Below, one piece after another: positions 1 to 8,634 of a DNA stretch of 27,114 nucleotides; position 1 is the stretch's first letter; every line of letters starts with the position of its first letter. The translations under genes and the position numbers were made by a program. This stretch comes from Chitinophaga varians (GTDB lineage Bacteria; Bacteroidota; Bacteroidia; Chitinophagales; Chitinophagaceae). The stretch lies in NCBI RefSeq assembly GCF_012641275.1, contig NZ_JABAIA010000006.1, positions 1 through 27,114 on the forward strand, read 5' to 3'. Below the pieces are notes generated by a model, which ran no database searches, was not told where the DNA came from, and saw nothing but the letters and a program-made list of their open reading frames with translations.

Positions 1-578
1 CACCTGTTGCGGGGCGTCATCACCCCGACCTGGAAGACCAGATCGGTTATTACCTGAACACGCTGGCCCTGAGAAACGAAGTTGCAGGCAGCCGGAGTTT
101 CAAACAGTTGCTGGCATCGGTGCGGGAAACGACCTTGTCAGGTTTTGAACACCAGGTGTATCCTTTTGACATGCTGGTGGAGGAGTTGGGACTGGGAGGA
201 GATTTGAGCCGGTCACCGCTGTCAGATGTGGTGGTGATATTACAGAACATCCGCTTAAACGATGAGCAACAGTTAGAGATGCAGGGGCTGGAAGTGACGC
301 CGGAAGCGGCATCCCTGGACATCAGCAAGGGGGATTTACGTTTTCAGTTTTATCACGATGAACAAAGTGGAGTGCTTCATGGCAACATCGAGTACAACAG
401 TGATATTTTTAACCGGGAGCGTATAGAACGGATGGCGGCCCATCTCGGCCGCCTGATGGAGGCTGTTCATGCTAATCCGGCTATGCCGGTTGATGAGCTG
501 GAGTATCTCGCTGAATCCGAGAAACAGCATTCCATGAAACGAGCGCTTTCTTTCAATGCCAATGTAGACGAGGACTGA
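1..578 (+). CDS. NRPS, C-terminal end of a condensation domain (5' partial)
   Basis: This is the end of a large non-ribosomal peptide synthetase whose start lies left of the window; the reading frame is open from base 3. The visible residues match the second half of a condensation (C) domain: PVAGRHHPDLEDQIGYYLNT, then YPFDMLVEELGLGGDLSRSP, then the closing region around ERMAAHLGRLMEAV. The same landmarks recur in the C domain of the next gene, which confirms the assignment. The catalytic HHxxxDG motif would lie upstream and is not visible. The protein stops about 20 residues after the C domain with no adenylation domain, and the next gene begins directly with one. The two proteins must therefore cooperate to make one complete module. 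The gap to the next gene is 37 bases, so they are probably one operon. Confidence 0.95.
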   Translation, partial: PVAGRHHPDLEDQIGYYLNTLALRNEVAGSRSFKQLLASVRETTLSGFEHQVYPFDMLVEELGLGGDLSRSPLSDVVVILQNIRLNDEQQLEMQGLEVTPEAASLDISKGDLRFQFYHDEQSGVLHGNIEYNSDIFNRERIERMAAHLGRLMEAVHANPAMPVDELEYLAESEKQHSMKRALSFNANVDED

Positions 579-615
579 TGTAATAGTCCAGATTGAAGCA
601 TTAAACGCCATTAAT

Positions 616-3600
616 ATGAAAAATAAACTTATTCACACTTTAATAGAGGGACAGGCCAGGCAATATCCTGACCGGGTGGCTGTAGCAGGTTATGGGCTTC
701 GTATGAGCTACCATGATCTGAACGGTTATGCCAATCAACTGGCCCATGGCCTGCTGTCATTGGGTTACCGGGACGAAAAACATGTGGGTGTTTATGCCGG
801 CGGTGGCCCATTACAGGTGGTTGCGCTGCTGGCCTGTTTTAAGGCAGGGGCCGTGTATGTTCCGATGTCGGCAGACCAGGCTGTTCATCATCTGTTACAG
901 GTGATAACGGAGACCGGGATGCAGGCCATCGTTACCACTACGGCGCATGCGACCACGCTAAAGCAATTGCTGGCCGCCCATGTTGTTAAGATCGATACGG
1001 TAATTATCCTGGACAGTCCGGTGGACACCGTGTTGCCGTTGTCGTTTGAACATCACCTTCCCATAGAAAATATTGTATACAATGTAGCTGACCCTGATCT
1101 GGACTACGATGCGTCCGGCAGTGCTTATGTGTTTTACACTTCGGGTTCTACGGGCAGGAGCAAAGGCATCATCGGTTCCCACGTGTCGCTGAGCCATTAC
1201 ATCCACTGGCATCAGCGGGAGTGGGGCATAGACGGTAGTTTCCGTATCAGCCAGCTGGCGCCGATGACTTTTGACGCTTCGCTGAAAGATATCCTGACAG
1301 GTCTCATCGGCGGTGCTACTGTTTGCATGCCCGACAGCTATATCAAAAACAATCCGGCGCTGTTGGTGGAGTGGTTAAGAAACGAGCAGGTCACGCTGCT
1401 GCAAACGGTTCCTTCTGTTTTCCGGTTGATCACCGGCAGTTTGCAGGAGTCAGGAGCTCCGCTTGCCGACCTGCGTTACGTGGTACTGGCAGGCGAACGT
1501 TTGTACGGGCGTGATGTGTTGAACTGGAAGGCTGCCAATGGCACCACTGCGCGGTTATCGAACCTTTACGGACTAACAGAAACGACTATACTAAAAACCT
1601 ATTATCATATTGAAAGCTGGGACTGGCAGCCGGGAGAAGTACTGCCGGTGGGTGTTCCGATCACTAACACCATGGTGGCCGTTGTTAATAACAACAGTTT
1701 ATGTGTGGGAGGGGAGATAGGAGAAATTTATATCAAAAGCCCTTTTATCAGCAAAGGTTATATCGATCCCTCGCTCAATGAACAACACCTGATCCGGAAT
1801 CCATTGGGGGATAGTGAGCTTGACCTGGTATGGCGCACCGGTGACCTCGGCCGTTATCGAAACGACGGCAACCTGGAGATACTGGGCCGCCGCGATGAGC
1901 AGGTAAAGATCAATGGAGTACGTATAGAGCTGGAGCAGGTGCGTTCGGTGGTACTACAGCAGGAGGGAATTATGCGCGTAGAGCTGGTAGTATACGCAGG
2001 AGAAGACTTTCAGCAGGAACTGATTTGTTATTATACAGGCAAACGTTATGTCCCGGACCAATTACGGACGTTATTGTCAACTGATCTTAACCCGGCCATG
2101 TTGCCCGGTTATTATGTATGGATGGACAGTTTCCCGCTGAACATGAATGGTAAAGTGGACCGGAAAGCACTTCCCCGACCGGAGGAGATATTGCTCAAAG
2201 CCGGTTATGAAGAGCCAAGAGCGGGGCTGGAACAACAGGTGGCCCAGGTCTGGCGGAATGTACTGGGTATTGGCATTATTGGGCGGGAAGACAACTTTTT
2301 CAGTGTTGGCGGCTCTTCCCTCAAAGCTATGCAGGTAGCCACCAGGGTATATAAGGAGCTCGATGTACAGCTTACCATTGCTGATATCTTTGGTCACCCG
2401 GTTCTCTGTAAGCTGGCAGAATATGTTCGTCAGAAAAAGGCAGCGTCTTATCAGGCTATACCACGTGCAGGCATACAGGATAGTTATCCTTTGTCGAACT
2501 CCCAGCGGCGTTTGTGGGTACTGAGTCAAATATCGGAGCAGTCTGTTGCCTATAATATCGTTCCGGTGTACCGGATACGGGGCGTATTGGATTTAACCGC
2601 ACTGGATGGCGCTTTTCAACGTTTGTCTGAACGTCATGAGAGCCTGCGGACAGTTTTCTTCCTGGAGGGCGGTGAGCCCCGTCAACGTATCCTTCCGGTG
2701 GGACAGCCCGAATCGGGGTTGGTGGTACGTTCTTTTACCGGTACGAATGCGGAGGCACAGGCCTATGAATATGCCGCCGGCATTGCGTCGGAGCCTTTCG
2801 ATCTTACGAATGGCCCTTTGTTCAGGACAGAGCTGTTGGAAATAGCAAAGCATGAATATCTGCTGGTATGGTCTATCCATCATATTATCTCGGACGAATG
2901 GTCGATGGGAGTGATGGTACGGGAGGTCATCAGTGCCTATAATTCACTCGCCGAAGGCACCGGGCCAATGTTTGAGCCCCTCCCGGTGCAATATAAGGAT
3001 TATGCGGTATGGCAGCAGGCAGAAGTGTCAGGCGAACTGTTTTCCAAACATCGCCAGTACTGGCTGAAACAATTGGAAGGAGAACTGCCGGTACTGGCAT
3101 TTCCGGCGGACTATACCCGTCCTTCTATCAAACAGCATCAGGGAGCCGTGCTGCGGACCGGTTTCCCGGCAGAAGACAGTCAGGCATTTCAACAATTGCT
3201 TCGCGATAAAGGCCTGACCCCGTTCATGGGTATGCTGGCTTTGGTGAACGTGTTAATGTTCCGGTACTGTGGGCAGTCAGATCTGATCATCGGTACTCCG
3301 GTGGCCGGTCGTGACCACCCGGACCTGGAAAACCAGATCGGATATTTCCTGAATACATTGGCATTACGAAACCATATTAAAGGAGAAGACAGTTTTACGG
3401 AAGTGCTGGAAAATATCAGATCAACAACTGTTTCGGCATTTACGCATAAGGCTTACCCATTTGATCTGTTGGTGGAGGAACTCGCCGTCAGGCGTGATTT
3501 GAGCCGGTCGCCATTATTCGATGTGATGGTCATATGGCAGAGCGGACAGCAGGATGATGCTGGCCAGCCAGCATTAAACGGGCTGGAAATAGAGAGCGTG

Positions 3601-6327
3601 CATCTGCATGACACGGTGAGTAAGTTCGATCTTACCTTTTCCTTCGAATTAAATGATGGCATATTTGATTTTCAGATAGAGTACGACACGGCATTATTCA
3701 GGAAAGAGCGTATAGCGCAGATGGCGGCCCATCTGGGAGGGATATTACAGGCGGTAGTACAGTCGCCGGCAGTAGCCGTTAAAACCCTGGACTATCTTCC
3801 GGCAGCGGAGCGGCAGCTGTTGCTGGATACCTTCAATAACACCGGCCGGGACTGGCGGTTGGAACGGAAAGACCTGGTCAGCTGTTTTGAGCGGCAGGTA
3901 TTGCAGCACCCGGATGAAATTGCGCTGGTTACCGGAGAAAAAATATTTTCTTTCAGCGAGCTGAATAGTTTAGCGAATCAACTGGCAGACCGGCTTCGGC
4001 GCAACCACGGCATCACCGGCGGACAGTTGATTGGTATCAGCATGGCTCGCAATGAATACCTGGTAACCGGCATCCTGGGCGTGCTGAAAGCAGGTGCTGC
4101 TTATGTTCCGCTTGACCCTGCGTATCCCGCAGACAGGCAGGATTATATTATTGAAGACAGTGGACTCCAGCTGATCCTGGTAGACAACACCTCCAAGACA
4201 TATCAAAGAAAGGTACCGGTACTGGACCTCAGTGCTGAAGATACCCTGAAGGACTACGCAACTTCAAATACCGCTGTTGTTGCCCGGCCGGAAAGCCTGG
4301 CGTATGTGTTCTATACATCAGGATCAACGGGACGTCCCAAAGGAGTGCTGATCCGTCATGAAGGGGTTGTCAATATGCTCAGCGCTGTAAAAGAGCAGTT
4401 GGGCATCACATGGGCCGACAGATGGGTGGCGATCACCACTTATACTTTCGATCTGTCGGTGATGGAGATGTTATTGCCGTTAACGATGGGTTGCCGGCTC
4501 GTGCTTGCCGGAAACGACGAATGTAATGCGCCCGAGCTACTGGCAGCTTTGCTGGAAAGCAGCGGAGCAACGATACTCGAGGCTACACCGGCCATGTGGA
4601 ACCTTTTGCTGGCCAGTGGCTGGAAGGGCCGGGAAGGGTTGCTGGCCATTTCGGGAGGAGAGGCCATGAGTGAGGGGCTGGTGCAGCAGCTATTAAAGCT
4701 GACGGGGCGTTTATGGAACATGTACGGGCCAACAGAGACGACTATCTTTTCCACCATATTGGAAGTGAACAGTCCCGAGCAGGCTAATCTGATCGGCAGG
4801 CCTATTGCCAATACCCAGCTGTATATCCTGGATGCCTGTCAACAGCTGCTGCCGATAGGCGTGCCGGGTGAGTTGTGCATTGCCGGCGATGGCGTTGCGC
4901 TGGGCTATCTGAATAATGACCTGCTGACGAAGGACCGTTTTATTCCCCATCCATATGGGAAAGGAAAACTGTATCGCACCGGAGATATTGCCAGCTGGAC
5001 CGCCACCGGGGATGTTATCTTTTACGGCCGCAGGGACAACCAGATAAAGGTCAACGGTTACCGTATTGAGCTGGGAGAGATCGAAGAAAGTTTGCTTGCT
5101 TCCGGTTTGTTGCGTCAGGCAGTGGTCACTGTATATCAGGCAGGAGCGGAGAAAGTGCTGGTGGCCTATTATACTGCAGATGGCACTGTTTCAGCAGAGG
5201 CGCTGCGTTCATGGCTGCAGGACCGTTTGCCGCAGTATATGGTCCCGGCCTATTTTATGAAGATGGAGCAGTTGCCCCTGACCACCAACGGGAAAATAGA
5301 CCGCAAATCTTTACCGGCGCCACAGGCACAGCAGCAGGTGTACCGCATGCCGGTAACCGCCGCAGAAAAGGCTTTGGCGCGCATCTGGGAAGAACTGTTG
5401 CAAAAAGAAAAAATAGGTCTTGATGACAACTTCTTTGAGACAGGCGGACATTCATTGCTGGCCATACAGGTGATATCCCGGATTGCAAAAGAATTCAATC
5501 ACAGGCTGCCATTAGGCATATTCATGCAGAACCCCACGATAGGCGCACAAGCTGCTATCCTCGCAGCTACGCAACGAAATAATGAGCCGGCATTAATATC
5601 AGCAATGGGTGTCCATAAAGCCGGAAGGGCCGCTGTTTATTTACTGCCGCCATTGATCGGGTCACCGCTGATGTACGGGAAAATGAGTATCGCCCTGAGT
5701 GCCGCTTATAATTGTTATGGGCTACAGGACGCCGGGTTTGAAAATGCTCAAAAAATCGACCAGTCACTGGAAGAGAAAATCAAACGTTTTGCTAATCAGA
5801 TTATGCAGCATACCACTACGAAGAAGGTCCGGCTACTGGGCTTCTCCTATGGGGCAACAATCGCGTTTGAGATCGCAAAAATACTGGAGCGTGAAGGTAT
5901 GGAAATCATACTGGCCGTGGTGGACAGGCCGGTGATCAAACGAAAATTGTTCCTTAACCTGAAACGCAGCCCGGCGGAGCATGAAGATATCAACCGGTTT
6001 CTTGAGAGGATCAGCAGAATTGATCCCACCATATCCTACCTGTCTGATATTAACGTCAATTGGAATAACAATATCAGGCTGATGGAAAAATATAACCAGA
6101 AAGGAAAGGTGAAAGGACCGCTGCTGGCATTCAAGTCGAAAGATAACCTTAGCAGGGACTTTCTCAGCATGGACGACTGGAAGGAATTTTCCTCCCATGC
6201 ATTTGCACACCACTATTTAGAAGGAGACCACTACGAATGTCTGGACATGGACGATAACATTGCCCGGATATATGAAGTGCTGCTTCAATATGATCATATA
6301 AAAGAGACAGTCAATGCAGACTATTAA
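616..6327 (+). CDS. Terminal NRPS, A-PCP-C-A-PCP-TE (1903 aa)
   Basis: Non-ribosomal peptide synthetase that activates two amino acids, joins them and releases the product. Approximate layout: A1 5-515 (core YTSGSTGRSKG from 173), PCP1 530-600 (GGSSL, phosphopantetheine Ser568), C 620-1050 (HHIISDEWS, His755/His756/Asp760; Glu replaces the usual Gly after Asp), A2 1085-1560 (YTSGSTGRPKG from 1233), PCP2 1580-1645 (GGHSL, Ser1613), thioesterase 1660-1895 (GFSYG, Ser1744; likely Asp1770 and His1872). I read the specificity pockets as DAKQVALILK (A1) and DLMEIGMIFK (A2); neither matches a code I can assign. There is no epimerase domain. The protein starts straight in an A domain, completing the C domain that ends the upstream gene. 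The C-terminal TE marks it as the last synthetase of the line; the TE could hydrolyse or cyclise the product. Confidence 0.97.
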   Translation: MKNKLIHTLIEGQARQYPDRVAVAGYGLRMSYHDLNGYANQLAHGLLSLGYRDEKHVGVYAGGGPLQVVALLACFKAGAVYVPMSADQAVHHLLQVITETGMQAIVTTTAHATTLKQLLAAHVVKIDTVIILDSPVDTVLPLSFEHHLPIENIVYNVADPDLDYDASGSAYVFYTSGSTGRSKGIIGSHVSLSHYIHWHQREWGIDGSFRISQLAPMTFDASLKDILTGLIGGATVCMPDSYIKNNPALLVEWLRNEQVTLLQTVPSVFRLITGSLQESGAPLADLRYVVLAGERLYGRDVLNWKAANGTTARLSNLYGLTETTILKTYYHIESWDWQPGEVLPVGVPITNTMVAVVNNNSLCVGGEIGEIYIKSPFISKGYIDPSLNEQHLIRNPLGDSELDLVWRTGDLGRYRNDGNLEILGRRDEQVKINGVRIELEQVRSVVLQQEGIMRVELVVYAGEDFQQELICYYTGKRYVPDQLRTLLSTDLNPAMLPGYYVWMDSFPLNMNGKVDRKALPRPEEILLKAGYEEPRAGLEQQVAQVWRNVLGIGIIGREDNFFSVGGSSLKAMQVATRVYKELDVQLTIADIFGHPVLCKLAEYVRQKKAASYQAIPRAGIQDSYPLSNSQRRLWVLSQISEQSVAYNIVPVYRIRGVLDLTALDGAFQRLSERHESLRTVFFLEGGEPRQRILPVGQPESGLVVRSFTGTNAEAQAYEYAAGIASEPFDLTNGPLFRTELLEIAKHEYLLVWSIHHIISDEWSMGVMVREVISAYNSLAEGTGPMFEPLPVQYKDYAVWQQAEVSGELFSKHRQYWLKQLEGELPVLAFPADYTRPSIKQHQGAVLRTGFPAEDSQAFQQLLRDKGLTPFMGMLALVNVLMFRYCGQSDLIIGTPVAGRDHPDLENQIGYFLNTLALRNHIKGEDSFTEVLENIRSTTVSAFTHKAYPFDLLVEELAVRRDLSRSPLFDVMVIWQSGQQDDAGQPALNGLEIESVHLHDTVSKFDLTFSFELNDGIFDFQIEYDTALFRKERIAQMAAHLGGILQAVVQSPAVAVKTLDYLPAAERQLLLDTFNNTGRDWRLERKDLVSCFERQVLQHPDEIALVTGEKIFSFSELNSLANQLADRLRRNHGITGGQLIGISMARNEYLVTGILGVLKAGAAYVPLDPAYPADRQDYIIEDSGLQLILVDNTSKTYQRKVPVLDLSAEDTLKDYATSNTAVVARPESLAYVFYTSGSTGRPKGVLIRHEGVVNMLSAVKEQLGITWADRWVAITTYTFDLSVMEMLLPLTMGCRLVLAGNDECNAPELLAALLESSGATILEATPAMWNLLLASGWKGREGLLAISGGEAMSEGLVQQLLKLTGRLWNMYGPTETTIFSTILEVNSPEQANLIGRPIANTQLYILDACQQLLPIGVPGELCIAGDGVALGYLNNDLLTKDRFIPHPYGKGKLYRTGDIASWTATGDVIFYGRRDNQIKVNGYRIELGEIEESLLASGLLRQAVVTVYQAGAEKVLVAYYTADGTVSAEALRSWLQDRLPQYMVPAYFMKMEQLPLTTNGKIDRKSLPAPQAQQQVYRMPVTAAEKALARIWEELLQKEKIGLDDNFFETGGHSLLAIQVISRIAKEFNHRLPLGIFMQNPTIGAQAAILAATQRNNEPALISAMGVHKAGRAAVYLLPPLIGSPLMYGKMSIALSAAYNCYGLQDAGFENAQKIDQSLEEKIKRFANQIMQHTTTKKVRLLGFSYGATIAFEIAKILEREGMEIILAVVDRPVIKRKLFLNLKRSPAEHEDINRFLERISRIDPTISYLSDINVNWNNNIRLMEKYNQKGKVKGPLLAFKSKDNLSRDFLSMDDWKEFSSHAFAHHYLEGDHYECLDMDDNIARIYEVLLQYDHIKETVNADY

Positions 6328-6347
6328 AACACTAAAAAAATCAGCAT

Positions 6348-7307
6348 ATGTATCTGCAAGAAAAAACAATCAATGAGCAGGCGCTCCCGAAGGTGCTGCA
6401 CTTTAACGAGAACATCACGGTCGATGACTTTATTGCATGGGCACGTACCCCTGAAAACCCTGTACATCAACGGGTGTTGGAGTCCGGCGCTGTTTGGGTA
6501 AGAGGCCTGAACATCGACTCTGCGGAAAAATTTCAATACCTGATGCAGGAGCTGTACCCTAAAACGAAAAGTTTTCTTGATGGGAACTCCAGCAGGGGGA
6601 AATATACCTCTACGGTGTACAACGCTTCAGAATATGACGCAGGGTCCATCATACAGCTGCATACAGAGTATTCCTACTCCGGAGAATGGCCTTCCGTTAT
6701 TTGTTTCTGTTGTGTTGTAAAACCTGATCTGGGAGGAGAAACAACGGTAGGTGACTGCAAAGCGGTGCTTGAAAAGCTGAGCGCTCCGCTGGTAAATGAT
6801 TTCCGGAAGAAAGGGATCACTTATGTCAGAAACCTCCACGGAGGACAGGGCTTAGGGCCATCCTGGCAGGAAGCATTCGAGTCAGAAGACAAAAACTTCA
6901 TCAACGATTATTGCGCTAAGCATCATATCACCGTTGAGTGGCGTAACGACGGAACAGGAAGGTTTATCCAGACAAGACCGGCGATCAGGCTGCATCCGCA
7001 GACAAATGAAGAACTGTGGTTTAACCAGGTAGACCAATTCTATCCGCAGATATATGGTCCCGAAGTATTTGATGCATTGCTGGCAATGAGTAACGGCATA
7101 AAAGAAAATCTGCCTATGTATGCCACCTTTGGTGACGGAACGGATATCCCACTGGAATATATCCAGGAGATCATTAAAGTGCTGGAAGAAGTGACGATCC
7201 CGGTGAGCTGGGAAAAAGGAGACCTGCTGATTGTAGATAATATGGCCTCTTTGCACGGAAGACTGCCCTACAAGGGCAACAGGAAAATACTTGCCTCTAT
7301 GGCGTAA
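6348..7307 (+). CDS. TauD/SyrP-like Fe(II)/2-oxoglutarate oxygenase
   Basis: Non-heme iron oxygenase of the TauD/TfdA superfamily, 319 aa, closest in style to SyrP-type and clavaminate-synthase-like hydroxylases that act in NRPS pathways. The iron facial triad is visible: His105 and Glu107 in QLHTEYSYSGEWP, and His303 in MASLHGRLPY. Arg312, nine residues after the distal His, is the expected 2-oxoglutarate carboxylate ligand. Using Glu rather than Asp in HxE is common in this subgroup. The ATG lies 20 bases after the NRPS stop, so it is almost certainly co-transcribed. The likely job is hydroxylation of an amino-acid side chain, free or carrier-bound, for the peptide product. SyrP itself hydroxylates aspartate, but the substrate here cannot be read from sequence. 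Halogenation is unlikely because the Glu iron ligand is present. Confidence 0.9.
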   Translation: MYLQEKTINEQALPKVLHFNENITVDDFIAWARTPENPVHQRVLESGAVWVRGLNIDSAEKFQYLMQELYPKTKSFLDGNSSRGKYTSTVYNASEYDAGSIIQLHTEYSYSGEWPSVICFCCVVKPDLGGETTVGDCKAVLEKLSAPLVNDFRKKGITYVRNLHGGQGLGPSWQEAFESEDKNFINDYCAKHHITVEWRNDGTGRFIQTRPAIRLHPQTNEELWFNQVDQFYPQIYGPEVFDALLAMSNGIKENLPMYATFGDGTDIPLEYIQEIIKVLEEVTIPVSWEKGDLLIVDNMASLHGRLPYKGNRKILASMA

Positions 7308-7333
7308 CAGAAGACCCTCTTAATTGACTTGTT

Positions 7334-8626
7334 ATGACACCCAAATATAAATCATATAACATCCATGCCCTGGAATCTATTCCCTATCTGCAAAAGATGG
7401 ACAAGGCAATTATTGAAGACATCAAAATTGTTGGCGAAATATATCCATTCAAGACAAACAATTATGTGTTGGACAACCTCATCGACTGGGAAAGAGGAAT
7501 TGATGACCCGATATTCAGGCTGAATTTTCCTCATCGCGGCATGCTGACAGAAGAACACTACGATAAGTTAAAGTGGGGAAGGGACCGCCTTGCTAAAGAT
7601 GAGTTTGCCGAACTGGTAGATCAGATACGAATGACGCTGAACCCGCACCCGGCTGGCCAGACATCCTTCAATGTGCCGTTTGAAAATGGCGTGAGACTGG
7701 AAGGCCTTCAGCATAAATACAGAAATACCGTATTGTATTTTCCCAGCCATAGCCAGACCTGCCATGCATATTGTACTTTTTGCTTCAGGTGGCCACAGTT
7801 TGTTTCCAATGCGGAATTGAAGTTCCAGTCAAAAGAACTCGATTCACTGATCAGGTATCTGAACTATAATCCTCAGATCACGGATGTATTGCTGACTGGC
7901 GGAGACCCGATGGTGATGGGGCCACAGATCCTTTCCAGGTATATCGACGCGTTGATTGGCGTGAAAAGTTTGCGCAATATCAGGATCGGTACCAAGTCGC
8001 TTACTTTCTGGCCATTCAAATTTACAGCTGAGGAAGGGCATCAGGAGGTGCTGCAAATACTTCGGAAGGTTACCGACAGTGGGAAACACCTGGCCATCAT
8101 GTCGCATTTTAACCATCCGGCAGAATTGAAGTCAGATGTGGTGATCGACGCGATAAAAAACCTGAGGGCAACAGGTGCTGAAATCAGGACGCAGGCACCG
8201 CTGCTCAGGACCATCAATAATAAAAGCGAGATTTGGTCGGAAATGTGGGAACGCCAGGTACAGCTGGGATTGATACCCTACTATATGTTTTTGCCAAGAG
8301 ACACAGGTGCACAGCATCATTTCGCGGAAGACCTGCGGACTGCGTTGCATATCTATAAGAACGCTATCCAAAAACTAAGCGGTATTTGCCGTACCGCCAA
8401 AGGGCCGGTGATGTCGGCGCTGCATGGCAAAGTGGAATTGCTGGACTGCGTGGACGACGTGTTTTATTTGCGTTATCTGCAACATCGCGACCCTGGTATG
8501 GCTTACAAGGTCTTTAAGGGCCGTGAGGCCATTGACAATCCCAAATGGTTTTCTGATCTTACCACTGTTGATAAATATGAGGAGCGCTATTTCGAGGAGG
8601 TGAAGCGTGTTGAGGTAGGAGTGTAA
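7334..8626 (+). CDS. Radical SAM protein, lysine 2,3-aminomutase (KamA) family
   Basis: Radical SAM/PLP enzyme of the KamA family, 430 aa. The iron-sulfur cluster motif CxxxCxxC is Cys143/Cys147/Cys150, followed by Arg152, which aligns with the carboxylate-binding Arg134 of clostridial lysine 2,3-aminomutase. LLTGGDP and HFNHP are family landmarks. Lys366 in ALHGKV aligns with the PLP-binding lysine of SQSHDKV. In the segment YYMFLPRDTG, Arg322 sits where the lysine enzyme has Asp293, a ligand of the substrate amino group, and the glycine-rich loop carrying the second Asp is shortened. Lysine is therefore an unlikely substrate; an acidic or other amino acid fits better (inference). It lies 26 bases after the oxygenase, at the 3' end of the NRPS operon, so it probably makes a beta-amino acid or other rearranged building block. 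The gene converges on a minus-strand gene 8 bases away. Confidence 0.9.
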   Translation: MTPKYKSYNIHALESIPYLQKMDKAIIEDIKIVGEIYPFKTNNYVLDNLIDWERGIDDPIFRLNFPHRGMLTEEHYDKLKWGRDRLAKDEFAELVDQIRMTLNPHPAGQTSFNVPFENGVRLEGLQHKYRNTVLYFPSHSQTCHAYCTFCFRWPQFVSNAELKFQSKELDSLIRYLNYNPQITDVLLTGGDPMVMGPQILSRYIDALIGVKSLRNIRIGTKSLTFWPFKFTAEEGHQEVLQILRKVTDSGKHLAIMSHFNHPAELKSDVVIDAIKNLRATGAEIRTQAPLLRTINNKSEIWSEMWERQVQLGLIPYYMFLPRDTGAQHHFAEDLRTALHIYKNAIQKLSGICRTAKGPVMSALHGKVELLDCVDDVFYLRYLQHRDPGMAYKVFKGREAIDNPKWFSDLTTVDKYEERYFEEVKRVEVGV

Positions 8627-8634
8627 GGCAGGAC

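Noticed and set aside
6348..7307. Idea that the oxygenase is a halogenase
   Set aside because: 2-oxoglutarate halogenases have Ala or Gly in place of the acidic iron ligand; here Glu107 is present.
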